Below are positions 55,635-64,000 of a stretch of 64,000 bases of DNA, piece after piece. This DNA is from Nitrosophilus alvini (GTDB lineage Bacteria; Campylobacterota; Campylobacteria; Campylobacterales; Nitratiruptoraceae). The stretch is taken from the NCBI RefSeq assembly GCF_015100395.1, contig NZ_AP022847.1, forward strand, positions 496,001-560,000, written 5' to 3'. A program made the translations under genes and the position numbers. A model generated the notes under the pieces. The model made no database searches, was not told where the DNA came from, and saw nothing but the letters and a program-made list of their open reading frames with translations. Every line of letters begins with the position of its first letter. The stretch's first letter is position 1.

Positions 55635-56768
55635 ATGCTGAATGAGCAATTGGTAAAAGAGGTATTATCCACCGTAACATATCCTGGTTTTACAAAAGAT
55701 ATCGTTACATTCGGCTTTCTAAAGGCTGTAGAGGTTTCTGGTGAGAGGGTTATGGTTGAACTTGATATTACATCAAGCTCACCGGAAGTTGCCCAGCAGC
55801 TTAGAGATGAGATAACAAAGAAACTTGAGTTGAAAGGGGCAAAAGAGGTCGTTGTGGCTATCAAACAGCCTCAAATGCCGAGAGAAACGTCCAGCAGAGG
55901 AAAAAATATAGCCCCGCAGATAAAAAACTTTGTAATGGTCAGCAGCGGGAAAGGCGGTGTGGGGAAATCCACTTCAACGGTAAACCTGGCGATAGCAACA
56001 GCAATGCAGGGCAAAAAAGTGGGAATTCTCGATGCTGATATATATGGACCAAACATTCCCAGAATGATGGGCATAGTAGGGGCTCAGCCTGAAGTTGTCG
56101 GGAACAAGGTAAAACCCATCATGGCTTATGGCGTTGAAGTTATGAGTATGGGTGTTTTGATGGAAGAGGGTCAGTCTCTTATCTGGAGAGGCGCTATGAT
56201 AATGAAAGCTATCGAGCAGTTCCTTAGAGATATTTTATGGAGCGACCTTGATGTTCTCTTTATAGATATGCCTCCGGGAACGGGTGATGCTCAGCTTACT
56301 CTTGCACAAAGCGTTCCGGTAACAGCCGGCGTAACCGTTACAACTCCACAGATGGTATCACTTGATGACAGCAGAAGAAGTCTGGATATGTTTAAAAAAC
56401 TTCATATCCCTATTGCCGGAATCTTAGAAAATATGAGTGGTTTTATCTGTCCAAACTGTCAGACAGAAAGCGATATATTCGGCAAAGGTACAACTCAAGA
56501 GGTTGCCAATGAGTATCAGACAACAGTGCTTGGCGAAATTCCGATAGAGCCTGCAATAAGAGAAGGCGGCGATACCGGCAAGCCAGTGGTATATCACTAT
56601 CCGGACAGCGAAACGGCGAAGAGATTTCACAAAGCGGCGGACAATCTTTGGAAATTTATCGAAAAAGTCAATGAAGAGGGTGGGTCGAGCAATGAAATGA
56701 TACAGCCGACAACCCCTCCTGGTGTAAGTGCTTGTTCGACCGGTGGACACGGTGGCGGATGCAGCTAG
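55635..56768 (+). CDS. mrp: Mrp/ApbC-type Fe-S cluster carrier ATPase
   Basis: A 377-residue protein. The N-terminal MIP18-like domain (1-85) is followed by a deviant Walker A loop SSGKGGVGKSTSTVNLA, the Walker B/switch DMPPGTGDAQLTL, and the cluster-binding pair FICPNCQTESD. It transfers 4Fe-4S clusters to apoproteins. The C-terminus is Gly/Cys/His-rich (ACSTGGHGGGCS). AAGGAG precedes the ATG. A hairpin (AGAAGGA/TCCTTCT) follows the stop but lacks a T-run. Confidence 0.93.
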   Translation: MLNEQLVKEVLSTVTYPGFTKDIVTFGFLKAVEVSGERVMVELDITSSSPEVAQQLRDEITKKLELKGAKEVVVAIKQPQMPRETSSRGKNIAPQIKNFVMVSSGKGGVGKSTSTVNLAIATAMQGKKVGILDADIYGPNIPRMMGIVGAQPEVVGNKVKPIMAYGVEVMSMGVLMEEGQSLIWRGAMIMKAIEQFLRDILWSDLDVLFIDMPPGTGDAQLTLAQSVPVTAGVTVTTPQMVSLDDSRRSLDMFKKLHIPIAGILENMSGFICPNCQTESDIFGKGTTQEVANEYQTTVLGEIPIEPAIREGGDTGKPVVYHYPDSETAKRFHKAADNLWKFIEKVNEEGGSSNEMIQPTTPPGVSACSTGGHGGGCS

Positions 56769-56982
56769 GCTAGAAGGAGAAATCCTTCTCGCCAGTATTT
56801 ATGATTTGCTACAGGTTTTATACCAACACTTTTTCATTAAGTCTTGACAAAGAGACCCTTCTAGTTTTGTTTTTTATATTTTTGTATATTATCACTCATT
56901 TACTTTTTTTCAGCGTAAACACTCTAAAGCCTTTTTAATAAAAACCTGATAAAATATGAAAAATCTTCAAGAGGCGTTTTTA

Positions 56983-57789
56983 ATGGGAAAAAACCTCAAA
57001 ATTGCTGTTCTCAATACGAAAGGTGGAGTTGGCAAAAGTACGATAAGCATGCAATTGCTGGTTCCCTATCTTTTTCAAAAAACTTTACAGCCCGTCTCTT
57101 ATTTTGAGTTTGATGACGAAAACGAAGATTCCATATCATTTGATAAATGCTCTCTTGTATGGCTTGAAAAAGTGCGAGTGGAAGGAAATGATCTAAGAGA
57201 TCAGTTAAGAGATATTCTTCTTTTGGAAAACTGCATCTGTATGGATGTTGGAGCAAATAAAACCGCTGTATATGTTCTTGATGCGCTTATAGACAGCGGT
57301 ATGATATACACGCTTGATCTTATAGTGATACCTCTTATGGATGGAGAACTTGACGCAGTAAGTGCTCTCAATATTTATCATAAAGTAAAAGATGCAAATC
57401 CTGATATAAAAACGCTTTTTGTTCTCAACAGATGGAATGAAACAAGAGATTTACACTCTCAGTTTGATCTTTTTTTGGGAGATAAGTACGGACTTTTTGA
57501 TACAAAAGGTATAATAAACTATATAAAGGAAGAGGATAGAAACTACTGTGTTTTGGCGGATAGTGATGCTATAAAATACAGCAGAAGTTTCGGTATAACT
57601 CTGTGGGAACTTGCAAATATCAAAGAAAATATAGATGAAGAGTTGAAAAAAGCTATTTTAAACGGTGCTTCAAAAGATGAGATAAGAAAAATCAGCTTTA
57701 AAAAAGCTTTGAAAAAAGATTGTGAAAGTTATAAAGAAAGAATTCTGAAAAAAGCTTTTAGGGACCTTGATAAAATTTTGACTAATTGA
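56983..57789 (+). CDS. Orphan ParA-like ATPase
   Basis: A 268-residue P-loop ATPase. Walker A is LNTKGGVGKSTIS, an MDVGANK segment occupies the A' region, and a basic helical C-terminus follows. ATG at 56983 is preferred, with AAGAGGCG upstream; the ATG at 56956 has no binding site. There is no parB, parS or plasmid replication gene nearby, so chromosome partition is unlikely. Orphan ParA proteins position chemosensory arrays, flagella or other cargo, and the chemotaxis cluster lies just downstream on the other strand. The target is unknown. Confidence 0.72.
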   Translation: MGKNLKIAVLNTKGGVGKSTISMQLLVPYLFQKTLQPVSYFEFDDENEDSISFDKCSLVWLEKVRVEGNDLRDQLRDILLLENCICMDVGANKTAVYVLDALIDSGMIYTLDLIVIPLMDGELDAVSALNIYHKVKDANPDIKTLFVLNRWNETRDLHSQFDLFLGDKYGLFDTKGIINYIKEEDRNYCVLADSDAIKYSRSFGITLWELANIKENIDEELKKAILNGASKDEIRKISFKKALKKDCESYKERILKKAFRDLDKILTN

Positions 57790-58501
57790 TCGTAACCAAC
57801 ATAGAATCATATGCAATCTTTGCTTCCACACCTCTCTTTTTTCCCATATCTTTTACAATCTCCTCAGCATCATTATGGTCCATAGAGACAATTTCGGTAC
57901 CGCAATGTGTAAAAATAGCTTTTTTTACACCGTTTTTGGCACACCATCCTATCTGTGCGCTTACGGTAGTGTGTCCAAAAAGCGTATCTCCTCTTCTTCT
58001 GACAAGTGAATGTTTCAGTGCTGCACCGTCACCGATATACAATGAGACATTTTTAAGCGCTTTTTCCATATCAGGAATGTAGACAACATCGGGAACGTAA
58101 AAGATAGAACTTTGCTGTGTTATTCTGTATCCTACTGCCGGGGCTCTGATAGAGTGAAGTACGTCGAATGCTTCAAATTTTGTTTCGAAAATTTCAAAGG
58201 GTCTCTTTTTTTCTATCGATATTTTTTTTTCTACGGGAAAGTTTTTTAAAATTTCCCAAGTCTCTTTAGTCGCGTATACAGGACAGGGAGCGCCGCACCT
58301 GAGTCCGAAGGCGTGATCTGGGTGTGCGTGAGTGATAATGATGGCGTCGGGTCCTATTTCGGGAAGTTTTTCAAGCCAATCTTCTCCACAATCGATCATT
58401 ATCTTTTTTTTACCGGAATAGATAAGAGCTGAACTCTCAAACTTGTGGAATCTGTTTTTTATCTCTATTTTTCCCTTTGTTCCCAAAAATTTTATCTTCA
58501 T
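57782..58501 (-). CDS. MBL-fold metal hydrolase, RNase Z/PhnP-like
   Basis: A 239-residue metallo-beta-lactamase-fold protein. Metal motifs are MIDCGEDW, THAHPDHAFG (H-x-H-x-D-H), FGHTTVSAQIGW and IFTHCGTEIV. It lacks the tRNA-binding arm of RNase Z, and no substrate can be named. It overlaps the end of the ParA-like gene by 8 bases and is leftward, downstream of the chemotaxis genes. Confidence 0.75.
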   Translation of the reverse strand: MKIKFLGTKGKIEIKNRFHKFESSALIYSGKKKIMIDCGEDWLEKLPEIGPDAIIITHAHPDHAFGLRCGAPCPVYATKETWEILKNFPVEKKISIEKKRPFEIFETKFEAFDVLHSIRAPAVGYRITQQSSIFYVPDVVYIPDMEKALKNVSLYIGDGAALKHSLVRRRGDTLFGHTTVSAQIGWCAKNGVKKAIFTHCGTEIVSMDHNDAEEIVKDMGKKRGVEAKIAYDSMLVTIN

Positions 58502-58506
58502 GATTT

Positions 58507-59949
58507 TTAACAGTCATGATGCATACATAATACATCTTCGTATTGGCTCTGCATTTTTTGTAGTCTCTGGTCTATTAGTTCGTTTATGATATCTATTGTT
58601 TGATTTTCTTCGTTTGCCATAAAAATATTTTGTTCGAGATTTATCGTCTCTTTTTTTGCAGCTTCTACAAGTGAAAGCATCTGGGAAAAGATAATGGTAA
58701 AACCTCCGCCGTCCTGGCCGGTATGGGCAGATTCGATAAGACCGTTTATATGGATAAAATCGAGTCTGTTTATCATAACGTTGAGATCTTTGAGGTTGTA
58801 ATATATAGTTCTTAGTTTGTTTTTTGCAGTATCTACACTCTTTGATAGGGCGCTTGTATAGCTTTTTAGAAGTTTGAAAAGATCTGTAATATTTTCTAAA
58901 ACTTCAAGTTCTTCTTCTTCATTTATATTTCCCTCATACGCCATTTCTAGCATTTCATGTATAAAGTAGAGGATCATCTCAATCTGGAGTTTTGAAGCTA
59001 AAATCTCAAATCCGATACTTTCGATATCGGAATTGGCATCTTTTATAATATTACTCATTTTTTGTATGATTTTTTCACTGTATTCGGCATTTTTACGCAT
59101 TTCCTGTGAAAGTGTAGAGAAAGAGACACCCTCTTTTTTGATTTTGTATGATTCAATGGAAGCATTTAAAGAGAGAAGTCTTATCTCTTCTGCGAGTTCA
59201 TATATAAATTTCGATTTTTTATCCAGAGTGTTGTTCAGTTCCAGAAACATCTCTACTTTTGAAAAGATTGTTTCAAAATATCTTCCCAATCTTGAAAAAA
59301 CCGTTTGAATTGAACAGAGAAGATCTACAAATTTTTCACTTTCAATAGATTTTTGGCTTACGATTCCACATAGCTTGTCTTTTTTCTCTTTTTCAAGCTG
59401 CATTTGCCTCGATTTCATCTCTTCAAAAAAGATTTTCTTTTCAAACTCTTCATAGTTTGAAAATCCGAGAGAATTTAATGTCTCGATAAGATATTCGAGA
59501 GCTTTTTCCATACCCTCTCTTATCTCTATATTTTTCATCTTTTCATAAAGCGAAGGTATAAGCTTGAAGTATTCAGAAGATGGTTTAAGTCTGATTGAGA
59601 GATATTTTTCTATATCCCCTTCTTTGTCAAAGAGAGGGAAAATAACCGCCAGAACCCAGTAATAGCTTCCGTCTTTTGCCATATTTTTTACATATCCGAC
59701 AAAAGGTTTGCCATCTTTTATCGTATCCCATACCGCTTTGAAAACAGCTCTTGGCATATCCGGATGTCTTATGATATTGTGAGGCTTTCCGAATAGCTCA
59801 TCTTTAGGGAACTTAGATACTTTTATAAAGACATCGTTACCTGAGAGAATGATACCTTTTTTATCGGTAGTGGAAAAGAAAAGCTCATCTATTTCGAATT
59901 TTGACTCGATATTTTTTGGAGCTATTCCTCTTCTGTTATAATTGAACAT
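58507..59949 (-). CDS. Cytoplasmic PAS protein with degenerate chemoreceptor-like signalling segments
   Basis: A 480-residue soluble protein. Residues 20-135 are an Aer-type PAS domain (NIIRHPDMPRAVF, DGSYYWVLAVIFPLF) like the protein at 5717-6166. The rest is helical. One segment, EEIRLLSLNASIESYKIKKE, resembles the receptor hairpin tip ([18 protein letters not shown]), but the following [15 protein letters not shown] is eroded. A second, FIHINGLIESAHTGQDGGGF, repeats the theme near the C-terminus. It ends CMHHDC. It lies in the chemotaxis operon and may be a redox input or a CheA-independent signal protein. Confidence 0.72.
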   Translation of the reverse strand: MFNYNRRGIAPKNIESKFEIDELFFSTTDKKGIILSGNDVFIKVSKFPKDELFGKPHNIIRHPDMPRAVFKAVWDTIKDGKPFVGYVKNMAKDGSYYWVLAVIFPLFDKEGDIEKYLSIRLKPSSEYFKLIPSLYEKMKNIEIREGMEKALEYLIETLNSLGFSNYEEFEKKIFFEEMKSRQMQLEKEKKDKLCGIVSQKSIESEKFVDLLCSIQTVFSRLGRYFETIFSKVEMFLELNNTLDKKSKFIYELAEEIRLLSLNASIESYKIKKEGVSFSTLSQEMRKNAEYSEKIIQKMSNIIKDANSDIESIGFEILASKLQIEMILYFIHEMLEMAYEGNINEEEELEVLENITDLFKLLKSYTSALSKSVDTAKNKLRTIYYNLKDLNVMINRLDFIHINGLIESAHTGQDGGGFTIIFSQMLSLVEAAKKETINLEQNIFMANEENQTIDIINELIDQRLQKMQSQYEDVLCMHHDC

Positions 59950-59961
59950 TGTAAACCTCTG

Positions 59962-61293
59962 TTATTTTTTTGTAGCGACAATCATATATATTTTTGTCAG
60001 TATATTTACAAGTTTTTCCGTATTTTTGGTGATTTCATCAATTGTTGAAAAAACCTTTTCGCTATATTTATCTGTTTTTTCTGATATTGCTTTTTGGCTA
60101 AGGTTATGTATTTTTTTATGATAATCTTCTGTTTCGCCAAGTAAGGATATAACTTCGTCACCATATTTTTGTAGCTGTTTTACAGCTTCTGTTGAGTAGA
60201 ACCAAGAACCGAATTTACATGTAGTATAGTCAACCAGATCGATACCGGCGCCTCCTTCGAGTACTTTTGCCAGATCGGAGATATATGTTGAGTGTTCTAT
60301 TATAGCGTTCAATATTTCTGTTTCTATCTCTTCATCCGCTTTTGAAAATTTGTCCCATGCATTTTTTGTTTCATCTATTGACTCAAAAATTTTCTCTTCT
60401 ATATCTTCTGCCAGCTCATCTACTTTTTTGAGTTCATCATAAAGAACTTTTACGTTATCTTGAAGCTCTTTTGCATTCTCTTTCTGTTTTGATGTAAGAT
60501 CTACCTGGTGTTCGATAAGATCCGTTACTATATTGTTTGAATATTTTATTTTGGAGAAGATTTTTGCTACGCTTGCGGCACCTTCGGCACTGTCTTCAAC
60601 AATATTTTTCGCTTTGGATACGACCTTTGCCGTGTTGTCCATTTCGTCCATAACGGAAATTGTTACATCCCTTATCTCTGAAGCGCTTTTAGAAGTTTTT
60701 TCCGCAAGTTTTCTAACTTCATCAGCAACAACTGCAAAACCTCTTCCCACTTCTCCGGCACGAGCAGCTTCAATAGCCGCGTTTAGAGCAAGAAGGTTTG
60801 TCTGTTCGGTAATTTCCAGTATTACATTCAGAACATGGTCTATTCCGCTTATTCTTCTTTTTAGCTCTTCTGTAGTTGAAGTTAGATTGTCCATAACCGC
60901 TACAGAGTTGAGTATATTGTTATTTGTTTTCTGTAGAGTCTCTTCACCTTCTGATACAAGGTCGTTGGCTTTTTTCTGAGACTCTCCTATTTCGTTTATA
61001 GCATAGAGCAGCTTTTCAGAGACGCTTTTGTTTTCTCCTGACAGATTGTTTATTTTCTGAAACATATTTTCAAACCCGTCAAATCTGTTTTTGAGTTGAA
61101 AAATATCGATACAGGCAACAGCATTTTTATATATGCTTTTGGCAATATCTTCGTTTCCTTCCAGTCGTTCCTGATTCTCTTTTTCTAATTGGGCAATTTT
61201 CCTTTTCAGATGCTCTATCTCATACTCTTTTTTTTCCAGTTTTGATTTTAGTTTGTCGATAGTTTCTTGCATCTCTTTTTCTGTTTTTGCCAT
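59962..61293 (-). CDS. Soluble CZB-domain chemoreceptor, TlpD-like
   Basis: A 443-residue cytoplasmic methyl-accepting protein without membrane helices. An N-terminal coiled coil (residues 1-55) is followed by the complete MCP signalling tip ([37 protein letters not shown]). The C-terminal CZB domain has the zinc residues in [24 protein letters not shown] and [11 protein letters not shown]. Length and layout match H. pylori TlpD (433 aa), which senses hypochlorous acid and other redox stress through the CZB Cys-Zn site. It sits 9 bases downstream of cheY. Confidence 0.92.
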   Translation of the reverse strand: MAKTEKEMQETIDKLKSKLEKKEYEIEHLKRKIAQLEKENQERLEGNEDIAKSIYKNAVACIDIFQLKNRFDGFENMFQKINNLSGENKSVSEKLLYAINEIGESQKKANDLVSEGEETLQKTNNNILNSVAVMDNLTSTTEELKRRISGIDHVLNVILEITEQTNLLALNAAIEAARAGEVGRGFAVVADEVRKLAEKTSKSASEIRDVTISVMDEMDNTAKVVSKAKNIVEDSAEGAASVAKIFSKIKYSNNIVTDLIEHQVDLTSKQKENAKELQDNVKVLYDELKKVDELAEDIEEKIFESIDETKNAWDKFSKADEEIETEILNAIIEHSTYISDLAKVLEGGAGIDLVDYTTCKFGSWFYSTEAVKQLQKYGDEVISLLGETEDYHKKIHNLSQKAISEKTDKYSEKVFSTIDEITKNTEKLVNILTKIYMIVATKK

Positions 61294-61302
61294 GACTTCT
61301 CC

Positions 61303-61701
61303 TTATTTTTTAGAAAATGCTGCAAAGATTTTTTCCATTTTTTCTTTCAAAACTTCTGCAGGGAATGGTTTGACTATATAGTTGTTAACTCCGGCTTTTA
61401 TAGCCATTATTACATTTTCTTTCTTTGCTTCGGCAGTTACCATCAATATAGGCAGATGTTTTAGATTAGGGTCTTTTCTGATCTCTTGAACCATTTCAAG
61501 TCCGGTCATATTGGGCATATTCCAGTCTGTAACAACAAAGTCATATTTTTTTGTACGAAGTTTCTGAAGACCTACTTGTCCATCTTCCGCCTCGTCTATA
61601 TTTTTATAACCGAGTTGATTTAAAAGATTTTTTATAATTCTTCTCATTGTGCTCATATCATCAACTACAAGAATTTTTATATTTCTATCGGGCAGTGCCA
61701 A
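61303..61701 (-). CDS. cheY: Chemotaxis response regulator CheY
   Basis: A 132-residue single receiver domain. The acidic pair is in ILVVDDMSTMRR, the phosphoacceptor Asp in FVVTDWNMPNMTG (near 58), Thr in MVTAEAK, and Lys in IVKPFPAE. It carries the motor-binding surface typical of CheY. It lies between cheV and the CZB receptor gene. Confidence 0.95.
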   Translation of the reverse strand: MALPDRNIKILVVDDMSTMRRIIKNLLNQLGYKNIDEAEDGQVGLQKLRTKKYDFVVTDWNMPNMTGLEMVQEIRKDPNLKHLPILMVTAEAKKENVIMAIKAGVNNYIVKPFPAEVLKEKMEKIFAAFSKK

Positions 61702-61719
61702 TTTATCCTCCTGAATTTC

Positions 61720-62679
61720 TCATTTTTTTATTGCATATTCATGTACTATATGTAATAGGTCTTTTGTGTCAAATTTAACCAAATGCGCATCTGCTTTTAC
61801 ATATTTTGCTTTATCTACAGTTGCTTTATCTGATAGAGATGTGTTTATTACAACCGGAACTTTGGAGAATTCCGGATGCTCTTTTATCTTTTTTGTAAAA
61901 GTGAGTCCGTCCATGCCGGGCATCTCTATATCACTTATTATGAGTTGAATCTTGTCGGTAATATCTACTCCCTCTTTTTGTGCCTCTTCATATATATTTT
62001 GTAAAAATTCGAGTCCTTCAAGTCCGCTTTGTACCTCATATACCTTGTGGCCGTCTTTTTCCAAAATATTTTTTATTATTCTTCTTGCTACGGGACTGTC
62101 GTCAAGAATAAGAATATTGTAGTGTCCTTTTCTCTCTATTCCTTCAGCTATCTCTTCGCTTAAACTGAATACTTTTATCATTCCAAGTTCGTCGAGTATT
62201 CCTTCAAAGTCAAGAAGCAACAGAAGTTTTCCGTCTTCTATCTCTATTACACCAACTACTTTTCCTCCCAGTTTTTCATCTATACTTGCCGGAGGTTTTT
62301 TTATATCGGTCCATTTTATTCTTCTTATTCTCTTTGCTTCATGAATAACGATACCCATTATTTCTCTTAAAAACTCCATAACAATTACATATTTTCCGGC
62401 ATTTTCAGGTTCATTTATCTTCATCCATTTTGCTAGATTGATAATGGGTATGACATTGTCTCTTATTTTTGCCAGTCCTTCGACTTCATCAGGCATTCCC
62501 GGGGATTTGAAGATATTTTCCGGTTTTTGTATCACCTCTTTGACTTTAGCAACGTTTACTCCAAGAACCCATTCGTAAATATCGTTGTTTTCAATAACTT
62601 CAAACATTCTAAAATCGATAATTTCAAGTTCATTTGCACCTGTTTCCAATATTTTTGGCAAAAGATCTTTATTTTTCAT
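61720..62679 (-). CDS. cheV: CheV: CheW-receiver coupling protein
   Basis: A 319-residue protein. The CheW-like domain (about 15-175; NVAKVKEVIQKP, IINLAKWM) is fused to a receiver (about 190-319) with ILDDSPVARRI, LIISDIEMPGMDG (Asp) and LVKFD. CheV couples receptors to CheA and adapts by phosphorylation; Campylobacterota usually have one or more. It is 24 bases downstream of cheW. Confidence 0.95.
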   Translation of the reverse strand: MKNKDLLPKILETGANELEIIDFRMFEVIENNDIYEWVLGVNVAKVKEVIQKPENIFKSPGMPDEVEGLAKIRDNVIPIINLAKWMKINEPENAGKYVIVMEFLREIMGIVIHEAKRIRRIKWTDIKKPPASIDEKLGGKVVGVIEIEDGKLLLLLDFEGILDELGMIKVFSLSEEIAEGIERKGHYNILILDDSPVARRIIKNILEKDGHKVYEVQSGLEGLEFLQNIYEEAQKEGVDITDKIQLIISDIEMPGMDGLTFTKKIKEHPEFSKVPVVINTSLSDKATVDKAKYVKADAHLVKFDTKDLLHIVHEYAIKK

Positions 62680-62703
62680 CAGTAACCTCTTCCGTGAATT
62701 TTT

Positions 62704-63210
62704 CTATTCCTCTTCCTCGTTTTTTTTGCTGAAAAGCTTTTCGATATCGAGCATTATCAGAAGATCCCGGTTTCCCTCTTCATTGTCTGCCAAAACGACG
62801 CCGGTTATATATTTGGGGTCTATACCGATGGAGTTCATAGGAGGAGAGTGAATATCTTCAGGATTTATGGAAGTTGCTCCCACAATCTCATCTACAGTTA
62901 GTCCAATATTTCCCAGATCAGAATCTATTACGAGGATGAATTCTCTGCTTTCTTCGCTATCGCTTTCAAGCCCGAGCATCTTTTTAAGATCTACAACAGG
63001 AACTATGCTTCCTCTGAGATTCATGACTCCTAAAATATACTCTTCTGTTTTAGGGACAGGAGTAATATCCATATGTTTAGTAATTTTGATAACGTTTTTT
63101 ATATCGATTCCTACGAGTTCATCATTTAATCTAAAGGATATGACACGCTCTTCTGTATTGATCTCTTCAACAATATCCTCTTTAATACCGAGTACTTCCG
63201 TTTCCGTCAT
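62704..63210 (-). CDS. cheW: Chemotaxis coupling protein CheW
   Basis: A 168-residue CheW. Typical features are VISFRLNDELVGIDIKNVIK, ITPVPKTEEYILGVMNLRGS, VPVVDLKKMLGL and IGLTVDEIVG. It bridges receptors and CheA. The ATG overlaps the cheA stop by one base. Confidence 0.95.
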   Translation of the reverse strand: MTETEVLGIKEDIVEEINTEERVISFRLNDELVGIDIKNVIKITKHMDITPVPKTEEYILGVMNLRGSIVPVVDLKKMLGLESDSEESREFILVIDSDLGNIGLTVDEIVGATSINPEDIHSPPMNSIGIDPKYITGVVLADNEEGNRDLLIMLDIEKLFSKKNEEEE

Positions 63211-64000
63211 CAGACCACTCCTGTCAGTTCGCTTTTTTTGTCGTTTATAAGAGAGTTAATATCCAGAATCAGTACAACTTTACCGTCACCCGTAATTGTT
63301 GCACCTGCGATTCCTTTTGCATCACTTAGTAGTTCACCTAAAGGTTTTATAACTATCTCTTCTTCACCGTACAGTTCATCTACCGCAATTGCCAGACTTT
63401 TTTCTCCCACATTAACTATTATTATAAACTTGCTTTTACCGCTCTCTTCTATATCAAACAGTTCATTTAGACTGAACATAAGATATACATCATCTCTAAG
63501 CATCAATGATTTAAAGTGTCCCACGTTTTTTATTTTTTCTGAGTCATATTTTATTATCTCCGCCACAGAAAATAGCGGAATTGCAAAAATCCTGTTGTTT
63601 ACACCAACCATAAGTGTTCTGATAATGGCGACTGTCAACGGCAGCTTCATAACAATTTTTGTACCTCTGCCTTTTTCACTGTCAACCTCTATGGTTCCTC
63701 TCAGAGAATGAATGGTTGAGGCTACAACATCCATTCCTACCCCTCTTCCCGATACGTCGCTAAGTTCTTCAGCAGTTGAGAAACCGGGAAGGAAAATAAG
63801 CTCAAAAACCTCTTTATCATTCATGTTTACACTTTGCTCAGGTTTTATAAGCCCCTTTTCAATAGCTTTTTGTTTTATTATTTCTGGGTCTATTCCTTTT
63901 CCGTCATCTTCTATTGCTACAATTATTCTGTCGCCTTCCTGAAAAGCCGAGAGTTTTATCGTTCCGGTTTCACTTTTACCTGCTTTTTTTCTCTCCTCAG
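63210..64000 (-). CDS. cheA: Chemotaxis histidine kinase CheA, 5' end outside the window
   Basis: Only the C-terminal 263 or so codons are visible. Reading in from base 64000 the frame is open through VAIEDDGKGIDPEIIKQKA (the G1 box) into FLPGFSTAEELSDVSGRGVGMDVV (F and G2 boxes). Next come GTKIVMKLPLTVAIIRTLMV and the regulatory CheW-like domain (IFAIPLFSVAEI, LDINSLIND). The P1, dimerisation and N-box parts lie beyond the window. No extra receiver domain follows the CheW-like domain, unlike the CheA-Y fusions of Helicobacter and Campylobacter. Confidence 0.95.
   Translation of the reverse strand, partial: EERKKAGKSETGTIKLSAFQEGDRIIVAIEDDGKGIDPEIIKQKAIEKGLIKPEQSVNMNDKEVFELIFLPGFSTAEELSDVSGRGVGMDVVASTIHSLRGTIEVDSEKGRGTKIVMKLPLTVAIIRTLMVGVNNRIFAIPLFSVAEIIKYDSEKIKNVGHFKSLMLRDDVYLMFSLNELFDIEESGKSKFIIIVNVGEKSLAIAVDELYGEEEIVIKPLGELLSDAKGIAGATITGDGKVVLILDINSLINDKKSELTGVV

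Overview
The window comes from a Campylobacterota (epsilonproteobacterial) chromosome, most likely a free-living sulfur- or hydrogen-using relative of Sulfurimonas, Nautilia or Nitratiruptor rather than a host pathogen. This rests on a fused ispDF, an HP1021-type atypical response regulator beside ispDF, sat and pgpA, a nth-yebC-peb4-like-fba block, a CheV/CheW/CheA/CheY cluster with a TlpD-like CZB chemoreceptor, and AT-rich, K/E-rich coding. No rRNA, tRNA, CRISPR array or complete insertion sequence was seen.

Layout. 1-5720: a Na+-type (N-type) F-ATPase split into two divergent arms, with beta and epsilon leftward and a, c, b-delta fusion, alpha and gamma rightward. 5717-18301: a PAS protein, a B12 block (metH, corrinoid adenosyltransferase, BtuB-like receptor), galU, a Host_attach-like protein, a PepD-like dipeptidase and a membrane HD-GYP sensor. 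18333-24536: housekeeping genes (nth, yebC, parvulin isomerase, fba, a PLP deaminase-like enzyme, hisD, a DUF2231 protein). 24646-36625: a phosphate block with a Pit transporter, a photoproduct-lyase-like radical SAM protein, PsiE-like protein, a 49-residue orphan, pstBAC, a phosphate-porin-like protein, pstS, phoU, phoB and phoR. Three intergenic regions carry GTTAC/GTAAC elements repeated at exactly 11-bp steps, read here as PhoB boxes. 36920-44344: a Tat-exported molybdopterin oxidoreductase in the order B-C-A, its TorD chaperone, a ferredoxin and two unknown small proteins. 44341-45057: a secreted protein of unknown function.

45133-49409 is the standout accessory region, a degraded integron flanked by a perfect 25-bp direct repeat. 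It holds a frameshifted and truncated intI pseudogene, an attI-like core, a cassette for a membrane coiled-coil protein, a decayed cassette, and a cassette of about 2.5 kb carrying a DNA methyltransferase and a TdeIII-family restriction endonuclease. Two convincing attC-like sites and one weak one separate the cassettes. The right copy of the direct repeat is the start of a CHAD-domain gene.

49395-64000: CHAD protein, pgpA, a Sat-like protein with altered catalytic motifs, the HP1021-type regulator, ispDF, thiC, the Mrp Fe-S carrier, an orphan ParA-like ATPase, an MBL-fold hydrolase, and a leftward chemotaxis operon (cheA-cheW-cheV-cheY-CZB receptor-PAS/MCP-like protein) in which cheA runs off the window.
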